Assembly: GCA_022376515.1 (NCBI GenBank)
Contig: WTXI01000009.1
Location: forward strand, 124,001-188,000
Source: Lactifluus volemus
Lineage: Eukaryota > Basidiomycota > Agaricomycetes > Russulales > Russulaceae
Direction: 5' to 3'
Length of the DNA: 64,000 bases
A program made the position numbers and the translations under genes. Below the pieces are notes generated by a model. That model ran no database searches, was not told the DNA's origin, and saw nothing but the letters and a program-made list of their open reading frames with translations. How positions within the stretch are numbered: position 1 is the stretch's first letter; the number at the start of each line of letters is the position of its first letter. Positions 24,878 through 36,979 of the stretch are shown piece by piece.

Positions 24878-26561
24878 TCACACGCCAGTTATTCCCCGCA
24901 AGTATTCTGGGAAATGTGATTCAGCATGTCTGTTAGTTTTTATTGGCGGTTGGACTCACCTCTGGTCAACTCAAATGCCGCAAATGTGCTTCCTGCGGCA
25001 GGGATACTATGATGCAAGTGTCCAGCAGCAGAGTCACGGTGATGTTTCTGAGAGTCAGTCACCTTCGGATGACTGAAAATCGTCAGCTACGAAGCTCGGA
25101 CATATAAAGGGACGATAAACTCACGACAAGGTGTCAGTCCGCGGAATAAACCAGTTCTGAAAGGCAAGGCTTGAGGTACGGGGGGTGATGAGACAAGGGA
25201 ACGGGACGCTCACACTCCAGATTCGGCAACAACGGCCTTTAATTCTCTCGCAATGTACTGCACAGGCGTGCCTTTGGGAGGAGTCATGCGGAGTTGTACA
25301 CGCGACTTTACGACATCTTCAGGAGCAGGGGGGGGGGGGGATGTAAGCTTGACCCTGAGAAGAAGGGAATGCGGCTGCTTCACCTAACGGGTAAGAAGAC
25401 ATCCAGTACGCAATCTGCAGTAGCATTAGGCACCACTACTGGGACCAAATAAGCTAGTGGCTAGACGTACGCCTCCAGTGGCACCGCTGGCCAATAAAGC
25501 CCACACTGGCAAGTTGGGACCATATACACCCGCGAATTCTCTCTTCGAGTATTCGAACGCTTTTGAAAATTGTGAGGTCCGCACCCAGACAAGTATCACG
25601 TAGTACATACCTGCATAAAACCTACAACACGTCGCCACCGTTTAGCCACCCAGTATGGCCAATCAGTCGACAACCGTAATTACGCCCTGGGTCTCACCCT
25701 GCATAAGCCGGAATCTCTCTAGCCACGGTGACCTAGAGAAAAGGCCATAAATTCAATATCACGAAAAACAAGGTTTGGGGGGGTTGCGAAAGAAGAAGAA
25801 AGAAAAACAGGAATGGGGGGGGAGGGGGGGGCGTACCCAATATCCGCGCATGATGCCCTTACGGAATCCCCACTCTGCCCACATCTCCCTCATTACGACG
25901 CGCAAACGTTTATCGGTCGGATTCCCATACTGGCCCTGCATCCGGACCTTGAACATCTCTACCGGACTAGCAAGGATCGCATTGGCAGCGCCTGCCATGG
26001 CACCCGCCGCGGCCGTCTGTTTCAAAGAGAGCTGGCCAAAGGGTGATATGATGCGCTTCGAGGTGCCGTACGCGGCAAAGAGCAACGAGTTGACACCGGC
26101 GATCCCGAGGAGCGGACTGGTCATCCCTTGAAACAAAAAGAAGTTAGGTAGGGGAAACGGGGGGTCACATCTCTTAACGCTAGAAGAGAGCGAGGGAGAA
26201 GGGGAGGGAAGGAAAGGGGTTTGGGTGGTGTAGGGACGAACCTTTGTAAAGTGCCAGAACGCCCTCTTTTCGCACCGTCAGAGTCAGAATGTTCATGGGC
26301 CCTTTCTGGCGGTGCATGCATACTCAGACAAATGAGAAATCCCAACGATAAGCGCAGTACTAACAAACATGCCCTCTGTTGTACGGGTGTACACATGATG
26401 GTGAGGTGGTGAGTGTGACTCATAAAAGTGCGAACTGAACTGGGAGCGATTTGGGCGCGAGTCTTCACAGTATCCAGCGGTTGTCCAACCAGAACTTGGG
26501 CTGCGCCCCCAAAACTACCTGCGATGAGCTCATTACCTGTCTCTAGAATGTTATGAGGCAT
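24878..26561 (-). CDS. mitochondrial carrier (SLC25 family), 13 exons with microexons
   Basis: Exons 26561-26441, 26375-26365, 26305-26242, 26126-25837, 25732-25698, 25621-25611, 25559-25471, 25414-25384, 25316-25214, 25156-25125, 25072-25063, 25006-24960 and 24906-24878 close perfectly to 290 residues, the usual carrier length. The three repeat signatures are visible: GQPLDTVKTRAQ, ASPVEMFKVRMQ and SYPLDVVKSRVQ (P-x-[DE]-x-x-[KR]-x-[KR]). Other family blocks are APKGMFKGPMNIL, GMTSPLLGIAGVNSLLFAAYG, GYWVTVAREIPAYAGFYAAFEY and CLIRSIPAAGSTFAAFELTR. Three exons are only 11, 11 and 10 nt, and each is needed to keep these blocks intact. It most resembles the YMC/carnitine-ornithine-type carriers of the inner mitochondrial membrane; the substrate cannot be told. 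Some introns hold G- or C-runs. Confidence 0.92.
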
Positions 26562-26965
26562 AACGAAATAGGGTTATGGTGGCGAAAGCAACGAGGCATA
26601 AATTGCTCACTCATGCATGCTCACGCGACATCCGCCCCGTCCGTCCACGCATCCGCCATGCACTCGGGATGATAATAAGGAGCCGCCTGCGACAAGCAGA
26701 TAGTGCCCAGTTGCCTACTACAGACAGAGAGATAGAAAGTGAACGTATGTAGGTGACGATGCTAAGTCCAATGCCATGTGAATGGAAACCCTATGAGAGA
26801 ATTGCAGTGTCCGAGATTGCAGTAAGAGTACATCATGCTGCGCGCACGAAGGTATGAGAGCGAAATAAAAAAGAATGGTATACGTTGGTCGGGGGAGCTG
26901 GGATGGTAATAAGTATTTTGGATGACGAGCGCTTATAGCAGCTCGCCAAGACGGCGGAAGCTCGT
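26562..26965. other. short intergenic
   Basis: Carrier promoter and BEM2 3' region. No further feature seen. Confidence 0.35.
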
Positions 26966-29900
26966 TCACATCGCTAGCGGGATGCGGGAGCCTTCTGCTT
27001 CTGCCTCTTCCTCCTCTTCAAGGATGGGTTCGTCAAATTCCTCGTCATCGTACTCTTGATCTTGATCCACCTCTCCGTCCATATCCGCATCGTCGAAAAT
27101 AGTGTGGAACTACAAATGATTAGGTTACATATGAACGGGCCATCAAAGACGTGGTTCATACGTGAGTGACAAGAGCCTTGACCAGTCGGTTGGTATGTTG
27201 CATATTCGACATAATCATAAGAAAATCATTGTGAGGTGCTCGCAGTAGGTTCGGACTAAATACGATGGCCAACGCGTCCGTGGTCATTTGGTTGTGTTCC
27301 TCGTAGTCAGTAACCCTACGATTCAAGTTGATCAGGAAACATGACGTGGTGTGAAGGAATAGCGTTTACTTATCGAGGTGTTCAACAACACGTTTTAGAA
27401 CATCAAAATTATGTCGAGGCAGAGCTTGGATCACTGTTCGGATTCGTTCTATCCTGGTGTTAAAATCCTCGATCTCTGACAACGAAGAAATGTAAGCCAA
27501 AACAAGTAACACAAAGCCGTCAGGGTTGCCTTACGCATCGCTTTGATGATGTCATGGTACGAATACGAAGGGAATGCAGGTTCAGGAAGCACACGGAACC
27601 ACGACTTGATAAGGTCGCAAACCGCGTATATATCGGTTGACGATGTGACGGGCCATAGTCCTTGGCACGACAATCAGATGGGATATCACGGCGACGATGA
27701 GTCTAATTCTACCTCGATTCAGGGCGTCTTTAAGTGCAGTCACCTCCGATGTTGCTCCAGCGATGCGATCTAGCAGAACCCATGAACATCGAGAAGACAA
27801 AAATTTAGGCATGGCCCGCTTACAAATGCCAACTTCAGTTAACCCTCTTGCCTCAACCTCCAACAGGCATTTCTCCAAGAACGATGGGACAGCACCCGGA
27901 GGGACAGAGGAACCTCCTGCCTCGCGCTGGAGTAAAAACTCGAGGTCGACACCAAAGACTGCATGTAACCGTTAATAGGGGCGACAGAAATTTAAAAAAA
28001 AAAGAAAACAAAGAGCGATGACGTACCCGCTGTCGGATCCCTTGACGCTGTCGTTGGTCGGTCGTGTATATGGTCCGCCAACTGAGGCTTCGGCGAGTTT
28101 CCGATATAAGTCAGCCGCCTTTTGGCGGCCGTCTTCGAGACATCATCGATCGTACGGATCCATTTTGTCATCTCTGCTTTTGTCGCTGTCTGCAGGAGAT
28201 AGTGTCCACCATCCTCAGTATCGAGTTGGAACGTGTAAGAGCGCTCATGGTTTGTAAAGTGCGAGATGTGGGCGTCGACGACGCTGAGAACCAGCGCCGG
28301 TTTGTTTGTAGGCGTGAAGTCCAGCTCGGCAGCAGTACGTTTGGTCGCATTGACATCGACGTGGTCCAAGGCAAAAGCGTTCGATATTGGACGCATCAAC
28401 TGCTGGAAGAACGTCGCGGATCCACTTTTCTTCATTCGATGTTGACGTTGCGCGGGCGTATACTGCCGACGGGTGTTCATCGCTTTGGAAAGGTACTCTT
28501 CTCGTTTGTCTATACGATGCTGCTCTTGCTTCCGTTCCTTCTCCAGTCGCTCCCGTAGATTACGGTCGCGTTTGTTCTTTTCCTGCTGAGCCACCACGAG
28601 CCTCTGGAACGGTCGCTGACTACGTTTCGGCTGGTGTCCTACATACGTGTGTGCGGCTTCCCATTGGACATCCTCTCGAATGAGGCGTAGGTCGAACTGA
28701 ATCTTGTTCACTTCTCTCTCAATGGCATTCAAGCATTCGAGTTCGCTCGCGTTGGACTCGCGTCGACGAAGGTTCCGAGAAGTTGACGGTTGGGGAAGCG
28801 AATCAAGGATCAAGTTGCACAATTGCCTGGACAGAACCAATTCGCCTCGCCCAAGCAAACATCCATTAAATGCAGGAGGACTTACCGACGCTTATGGAAG
28901 TTGACAAGACCGCTCGCGTCGGTCGGAGACGTGAACACGTCCGGAAGGCTGAGTACTTCGAGCATGCGCTCCAACGTCCATCCCATATCGGTGATGAGAA
29001 CCGGTAAGTTGCGGGAAGGTCGATCATTATTGGTGCGGACAAACATCGCCACCAAACTGTCCGACGCGACGCGACGCGCATAAGCCACATTGTTCCATGC
29101 CCTGTTGTACATGCGACTCTCTGGGCTGACAATGGCGGAAGTCAAGATGAACTCGACGAATGTCCGGATGCAACGTCTTTCGGCAGAGGGATGTTGCGAG
29201 TGGTCAAAGTCGCTTCGGTCCCGACATATCTCCACGGCTTGCAGCAGAAATTCCATTCTGGCTTGCCGAGTTTGGGAACCGATGCGCGGCTCGATGATTT
29301 TTGATATGAGCCACTTGCGCAGAACGAGGTGTGCACGCAAGCAGCTTCGGAGAGCAGGAGGAAAGAGTCGATACAATGGATCTTGAGATAGTTCAGAAAT
29401 CAAAGGCGATTGCGCTACCTCCATCAAATGAGAGTAGATATTTTGAATCTCCACATCCTCGTTGGCCGAGCTTGAATCACGTGACAAGAACCAACCAGTT
29501 CGATCAACGCTCTGGATTTCCAATAGGTCTGCGGTAGTAAGAAGATCCTGCAGAAGGTTAGCAGCAGCTCTCAAGTTATTGTCAATTTAGCCCACCTCTT
29601 CTGTGACACTTCGGAAGGTTGCTGCTGCCATGTTGTTGAATTCGCTAACGAGTTCACTTGGTGTCATCCTATCGAATTCCGGCAACTCAACAAAGTTCAA
29701 CGTGCCAGCCGGGGCAGTCCGTTCTTCCTGTACCGGAATCTTAGGGATGCTTGGCCTCAAGGTTTGAGAGGCAAACAAGGTTTCCAGCACATGAATGCGG
29801 TCTCTCAGGCTCGTCCAGCTTTCGACCACTGCTGCGTCGTCCCGGTATTGGGACTCGGGCATTGAGTGATCTGACGAACTCTCCAGGAAGGACTTGACCG

Positions 29901-32900
29901 CAAGATAAAGGGCATTATCATCAAGAATGTCCTGGGAGCCGCCACCATTCCTTAACCACTGGCTCAGAACCTCTATGATCTCTTCTCGAACGCAAGCAAC
30001 ATCTACGAGACTTGCGGGGAGTGAGGGGTTGGTGGCCACGGTACTGACATAACGCTTTCGTAGAAGCTGCGAAGCGTTTCATTGAGAGAGCCAGGGGGAC
30101 AACGAGATCGTCTGCGTACCTCGAAGAAAACTAAGGGCGTCACAAAGCTCCGGAAGACCTTCCACCAAATCGACGAAAAGTCTCCGCGGTCGAGTTTAGC
30201 GTCACGCGTCCTGCCATCCTTGAGAGGCATCTCGCCATTGTCATCTGAAATGGAGACTGAAATGCCCGGCAGCCCATGTGTTAGGACGTCTACCAGCCGT
30301 TCAAGCGTACCGGCTTGAACTACAACCCGCACAGGGCGCTCTGTTGGGTGCTCCGGGATCACCAAGCTCGTCCGCGCAGAGATAGAGGGAAGCGAGTTCC
30401 GCCGGGCAAGACTCGCCTTGCGGTCCAGTCCATGCGAAGAACCAGGCCTGGCGCGGATAGACGGAGTGCGTGATATGGCCTTCTCCACCGTCACTCCTAC
30501 GCTCGACTCGATTATTGTGCTCGGGGCCTGGAACGTGCTAGCGACGACGGTCGGGATGAGGGAGTCTCCTTCCCGGGACTGACTAGTAATACAAGTTCTC
30601 CATCAAATACTGGAATGATCGTCCTCCCAATGTCGCGACCAGGCCCTGAGTCGGATGCGCCAAAGCTTCGCCTTCGCTGATAATCGAGGTTGATTTCACC
30701 GCTTCGTATCGCTCGCACGTCTTCCACGTTTAGTTGCTTCGGTCCGCCACTCTCGAAACGACCGCGAAGTAGTTGCGCCCGGTCAATGAAGCTGACGTAG
30801 GGAAGGTGTTCGGGGAAGAGCAAGGGGACTAAACTCGCATTCGCGGACCCCTGGGAGGTATTCGAAAACTTTGTCCAAAAGTGAGACTCGTACAGGCCCA
30901 TTCGGCGAGGCTCCGCTGCCAGGGACATCGTCATGAATTGGTCGATACTGGAAAAAAAAAAAAGAGTCAGCCACTCGCAGCGAGTTGGGGGTGAAAGTAC
31001 ATGCCGAACAAACTTCCTGCCAAAGCCGACGGCACCCCCTTCGGATGAGAGCACGCGCCAAGTATCAAACAAGGTCTGTACGGCCTTGGTCCATCCATCC
31101 ATACCGGCACCCGATTTCCTAGGACACAACGAGAATGAGGTCCGGAACCCCTCGAAATCGTCCTTTGCAGCTCTCAGGAACCGTAGAACACACGAATCGC
31201 CTTCTCCAAGCTTCGCTTTTTCGAAGGACACGCGTATCCTTTCACACGCGTCGCCGCCCCAGAACGTCAATTTGTTTTCGACAGCGTCGTCACTTGCAGC
31301 CTTCACCACCCACGCATCGACCAATGCACGTACAAATGGATCAACACGATGCCACGTTTTGCCAAGCCGCGCCACAGGACGGGAGCACAGGGCGTTGAAG
31401 ATGGCGCGCCATGAGCACTCATCGCCCGTTACTCGGCACAGTTCCCCAATGCGAACCCAAGTAGACACTACCTCCGAACGCGTGTAGGTGCGTGCTGTGC
31501 GCGAGAAGAGGTCACCAGGTGAGGTCGAAGCACGTGCACCGGGGAAGGAGTCAGGCATAAGAACGTGAAGGAGGACAAGCTTGGTGAGCCAGTGCAGACG
31601 CGCTTCACTGCCGAGGAAATGTCCGATTATTGAGCGAGGTTCGGCAGAGTCTTGCAAAGCATGAACTTGACGCTCGATGAGCGTGGGTGTGGACGCCAAG
31701 CAATCATCGGCCGTGAGATTCTCGGGTAGCTCCTCGAGCAGGTGACGATTAAAAAGAAACAAGCTATGAGCGATGTCTTGAACCTTGAAACGAAAAAGGA
31801 CATCCTTTGTGAACCCATCGCGATCCAGCAGCGTCAGTGAGATGTCCTGGCTATTCCCGGATCCGGAAGCCCGATGGCCTGCATCACCCGACGACTTTGA
31901 TGGCGATGGCGTCATACCTGAGGCACGAATCGAATCGATCATTAGCCCCCCTTGCAGCGATATCATCCCATTGTGATCAGGGCGAGGGGAGAAGGTGCCA
32001 ACGTTTGGTGAAATGGCATTCACGTTTGGGGATGAGGACGATTGGAGATGAGGGGAAGGTGTGTATAAAGCTTGCAATGATGCGGAAGCTGGTAACGATG
32101 GTCCACCGAGTCGTTCGCTACTTTTTTGGATAACATCAGGAATGGTTTCGCGCTGAAAGTCACTCCATGCGGCCTCATCTACTGGGTTGCCATGAAATCG
32201 CAAGTACTCCCCCGCCAGCCAAGCCACGCGTGCACGGTCGTCCTCCTTCGTAGCTGCCTCTGCGCCATTCACGAAGTATGTACAACACCGCACGAATTCG
32301 AATTCGAACTTGTCTGCACCGAGAACTAACGGCAGGGCAAAGAGTACCGAGAGCGCGAAATCTTGCCACGCGACTCGACCAGCCTTTCGAGTGGATGATT
32401 GCTGCATATCATCATCGGCCATGGTTCCCTGGAGCGATGCAAACGTCGTAGCAAACACAGTCTCGTGTACGAGTGCCTCGAGATTACCCCTCTCCACGGT
32501 ACCATCAGTACCCAACGCTAAATCCGGGTGCGTCCGTCGACCCCAGAACGCACGTTTTCTCCTCGCTGCGGGAGGCTTTGAATTCAAATTTTTCAAGTCA
32601 ATCACGGTCTCTTCCCCTTGGCTTGTCTCGTTCTCTTCCTCGTCAGCAGGCACAATGCCCACAGGGAACAATTCCTTGATTTCAGCGGCCCGATCACTTG
32701 GTGGTTTGTAAAACTGCAGCTTAGTTCCACGGAGGATAAGTTTGGAAGGTTTCCACCCCTTGGCAACTGAAGGTTGACCATAGGATGTCCCACGGGTGCC
32801 GGGTAAGGTAAAATCCGTTGCCCGGTTCACAAAACCGGAATGAAAGGTGATCTGGGAGACGCGATTCTCGTTGCATGAATCAGGAGGGTCGTGTTCGGAT

Positions 32901-33953
32901 GGTTCTACGATCTGCGGAGGCGGAAGCAGAGGGATATCGCCAATAGGTGCAGGAATGGTATCGTACGTGATTGGATTGGGTGCGTGGACCTTATTGTTGC
33001 TTCCAAAGCCAAACGGAGAAGCTCCACGAATCACAAGGGGAGCCATGCCGACTCTGTCCTTTGCTGGTGGACCGGGATCATAAGCTCGCTCGGAAGCGTT
33101 CGAAGCCTTGCGCGCGGGACTAGGTGGACCGACCTTGGAAGCAGACAATTTTGATGGAAGCTTGGGGGTAAAAGAATGTGAGCGAACGTGGAGCATAGGT
33201 ACACTAGCGCCCGATGGTGGCGTTCCGAGTGAAGGACTGAGAGATACTGGGGAAGAGGGTGCGGAGGATAAATCAGCAGAAGAACTAGCAGCGGGGAGGG
33301 TAGGAAACGGGTGTTGATGATGTAGGGGACTCGTTGGTGAATTGCTAGGGCTGCCTGTACGATATTGTTGTATTTTGTCTTGGAAGGAGCTGGGAAGAGG
33401 GGTGGAGGGGGCCGAGGACTGAACTTGCCAAGCTCCTCGGCCGAGCGGGACCACGGTTTGTGTGAAAGGCTTCGCAGATCGCCAAGGTCAGCCGAGCTTT
33501 TCTTGCCTGAGGATGGAGAGGTGGGTAATCCATCCGTCCCAGACTGTACGCGCGCTAAGGAGAGATCAAATACGGACCTAGAATACCGATGTGGTAAGTG
33601 CGGTTCTGCTATGAAAACAAGATATATACCGACCTGCTGGCACCAGAATTAGGAGATTGGATGTACGGCTCACTCTGCAAGGACGGGAGGATGGGACGGA
33701 GATCGGTAGGATGAGATATTTTAGGTTTGCGGATGAATGAGCTGGTGCTCGACCTGGGTTCAGAAGGAGTAAGGGAGAGAGCGCGAGGACCAGCTTGGTT
33801 TCTGGTGAACCATTTTGCTGGTTTAGAGAGTAGCTGTGAGAATCCAGATGGAGATGACGCGCGAGGAAAGGCGGTAGTGGACGTTGCGCTGGTGGATGAA
33901 GGGTCGTATGGACTGAGAGAGTTGGGTTGCGAGGGATTGCGACGTGAACGCAT
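26966..33953 (-). CDS. BEM2: BEM2-type Rho GTPase-activating protein
   Basis: A very large gene (about 2,100 residues). Exon 1 33953-33634 (MRSRRNPSQPNSLSPYD), exon 2 from 33577 into one long coding stretch, then 29547-28886, 28826-28027, 27958-27824, 27769-27713, 27660-27535, 27475-27370, 27315-27162 and 27109-26966. Order of domains: a disordered Ser/Pro-rich N-terminus; a RasGEF-like region (about 31790-31290, DIAHSLFLFNRHLLEELPENL, WVRIGELCRVTGDECSW); a PH domain (about 28320-28100, NHERSYTFQLDTEDGGHYLL); and RhoGAP (VFGVDLEFLL, VEARGLTEVGIYRIAGAT, LIKSWFRVLPEPAFPSY, HNFDVLKRVVEHLDKV, NQMTTDALAIVFSPNLLR). BEM2 restrains Cdc42/Rho1 at sites of polarised growth. One base appears missing near 33395-33430 and near 30522-30527; near 30003-30050 there is either a third loss or a 38-nt intron. 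Confidence 0.9.
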
Positions 33954-36900
33954 GGCAAAGGAGGGAAGAAGTTGAAGGAGGAAGAGTTGATTAAGTGGGA
34001 AGAGAGAAGAGAGAACGGAAGCGAGCGCGTAGTGAAGAGTGAATTGGGTTAAACGAAGAAATGGGTGAGATGAAGGTGAAAGAGAGAGAATAAGGTGAGC
34101 ATCGAAGGGAAAGAGGAGCGTGCGCGCAAAGGCAGGCAGCGAAGTAACGCGGCCACCCAAACGAATGGAAGAAAAGATGTAATTTCAATTACAGTAAGTG
34201 TTACATATCCCAAGGCGATCACCGGTCACTACACAGTTGCCGTAAGGGACCAGAATTCCAACCCACCAACACACTTCTTCTTCCTCTTCTCTTTTTTTCT
34301 CTCTCTCTCTTTTTTTTCCGACTCGATTCGAAACCGATCAACTTTCTATATTTGGTCTCAGTCTGACTTTTAAAAAATAAATTCCAATTTCCACTTATGT
34401 AACCCCGGGACTCTCTCTGCCATGCGAAACACTTCGTTAAGGAGCCTCGATGCTATTTAATAATAATAATCATATCATCCGATATCCTTCCGAAGTCCCC
34501 TCAAGTTCATATGTCTACTTTTGTCTACTTCCGGGCGTCCAAGCGCCGACATGCTCTCTCGATACTCCATTTAGAGTAAAATCAATCTTAAAAAGTTACT
34601 TGTCCCCCCACGTGCTTGCATTCATCCCTATATCTGTGTCTATCACAGAACATCCTAGTGATATGAACCCGTGAGATAAGTATCGCCATAGATACACCCA
34701 CTGGCAGAACCGTAACTACAGTAGTCTTCTCTCGCTGCCAGAGTGGTCCTGTTCAATCCGTACCTGTGGCATCTGTCAAGAAAATGCCATGCCGTAGGTC
34801 GAGTTAAACGCCCAAATTGCCAGGGATTTGCACTTTGAGAGGCGAGGCGAGGCGGATCCTCCTCGGCCATGCAACGTTTCATTATACATTATTAGCAATA
34901 CTGTACGGTGCAGACGAGACACTCCGAGGTCTGTAATGGTTTCAGTTACGATGACATCTCTTACTCTCTCCCGTCTATGAGTTTTCAATATTTCAATTCA
35001 GGGGCTATTGTCGGAGTTCACGTATGCAAGTGATCCCAGGCTGCCACGGCTCTCGGAAGTCTCGGAAGGAAGACAATCATGAACATGGGAAAAGAAATTC
35101 ATCACAACCCCAGCGCATTCTACTCAAGGAAGCCTCACTGGCGACTTTATTGTGCACGATATAAGGGGAGGCAGCCACCACGGTCGCGGCTCAATTGACG
35201 AGTGACCATGGGCTCACAAATTACACACACTATTACTTCTCACACCCGTCAAGCGTTCTTGGAATCTTGAGTGTGCCCCTCTCGTCTTTGTGCCTAGTTT
35301 GTCAAAACCGGTAAGATGCGGTCTCCGGTAAGTATTAACCAGGATTTGCGAAAGTGCGAAAGATAAGCTCGTATTGTTCTCCAATATGTAAGTTATGTCA
35401 AAGCTCAGGCTGAGGTGCCAAATGTATTTGTGGAGGAGATTACAAATCGCTTCAACACGGTCCGTAGATATTAGTTCGCTTATTCTCACATCCTTCTCCG
35501 CCGACCTATCGAAACCTTCCCCCCCCACCCTCGCAACTTTCCAAGTCTCAAAGCAATCTACTTGTAGTCTTCAGTTCCGTTGCGCGACAGAGACACGCTC
35601 GAACCGTTTCTGTCAGTGTGATGTAGCGAGGAATTCATGTTCTTCCACAAATCTGTGACCTATCGTAAACCCCGGGCAAACTTATACTCCTCCGATCTAG
35701 GTCTGTCATACAATTACTAACTGAGGTGCAGTACTAGTACTAGTACTAGTACTGGTTGGTAACTTTCGCCTGTTACCTTCCAAGCATTTTAGGTTGAAAC
35801 TCCGTATTCTGGTCGAAGTATTCATGTTGACTACAGAACACGCCAAAAACCTTCAAAAAAACGGATATCTCCTTCTGGTCAAGCGGCTCCTCGGTTTAAG
35901 TTTCCTTTCTTTACCGATCTCAGTTTGGAATCGTAAAAAAAAACGGGCGCTGCTGCATTGCAAGGTCGTCAAAGGGATGCACACGCTTCCTTCTGGGAAG
36001 GACCTGAACGGGCGGGTGGCGCGGATGTATCCTTCGTGAACCTTACGCCAGGGTCGACGGACGGCGTTTCTTGAACCCATGTCCAACGGCGCTCTCTGTG
36101 CCCATTCTGTACCGGTGGCATTTTTACCAACATTCTGGGAACATTGGTACCTATTCCGTATCTATAGACGCCAGACCGGTAGCATGCGTCTTATATTGGA
36201 ACGATGTCGCCGCCCACTGCTTTTCACCACTGAAAGCAGGTAGGGGTAAGCAACTGTTCGTGAGTCCCCCCCCACTTTACACATCTTTGCTCAAAGTTGT
36301 CTCACTTCTCACGTGAGGATCTGTGATCATTTCGAATATCGGTCCTCTGTTCCGCGGACAGTGGCGCCGACATATACTCTGCCTTCCTTTGTCAACTGTT
36401 CAGGTGCAACAAGCTGCGCCACCAGAAACTGAAATTTCTCGCTTTTATCAGATGCTACATTCAACTATCTCATAATGCATAACTGGATAACCCTTATGCA
36501 ATATAAGATAGCAGGCTGTACCCGCCGCTCTGGCTCATTTGGAATGGAGTCGGTTTGCAATCTCATCAGAGTTTATCTGGTTCCAAAATATGATGGACTT
36601 ACCACCCACGTAGTTTTCTCATGTATATGAAGATTCCTCTGATTGAATGTTCCCCTCTTGGATGATGTGTTCATAAAACTGAGGGATTGGTTGCTGCACA
36701 AGTCAAATTTATGAGAAAGGGAACGACGAAAGAAGCCCAACAAGGCCTTTGTGAAGAGAAGCGCTCCGATTTATTTTTGACGCGTTGTGCGGTCCATGCA
36801 AACGCTAGGTTATAACGAATTAGGTCTAACTGAGTCAATATCTCACACGAAGGAAATAAACAACATTGTTGCGCAGCAAGACATGGCTGGTAAGGATGAC

Positions 36901-36979
36901 CAAGTTACATTACCCAATTATGCTGCTAAGGGAGAGCGACACCCTCACCACCAAATCTACGGCCTTTGAGAGAACCCCA
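33954..36979. other. 3 kb intergenic between BEM2 and TRK
   Basis: The BEM2 leader (33954-34140) is strongly pyrimidine rich on the minus strand. A CT/T-rich microsatellite-like tract lies at 34275-34320 (plus strand). No gene was recognised from 34.3 to 36.9 kb; all open frames are short and without similarity. The right end is the TRK 3' region. Confidence 0.4.
35731..35753. repeat. GTACTA microsatellite
   Basis: Nearly four perfect tandem units of the self-complementary hexamer GTACTA. It lies in non-coding sequence. Confidence 0.8.

Noticed and set aside
25323..25345. G-run as a regulatory or quadruplex element
   Set aside because: It lies inside a short carrier intron and is a single homopolymer run, without the separated G-tracts needed for a quadruplex claim.
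30908..30962. Possible intron in BEM2 ending in a T12 tract and CCAG
   Set aside because: Removing it (53 nt) destroys the conserved-looking downstream frame (IDQFMTMSLAAEPRRMGLYE), while reading through keeps it.
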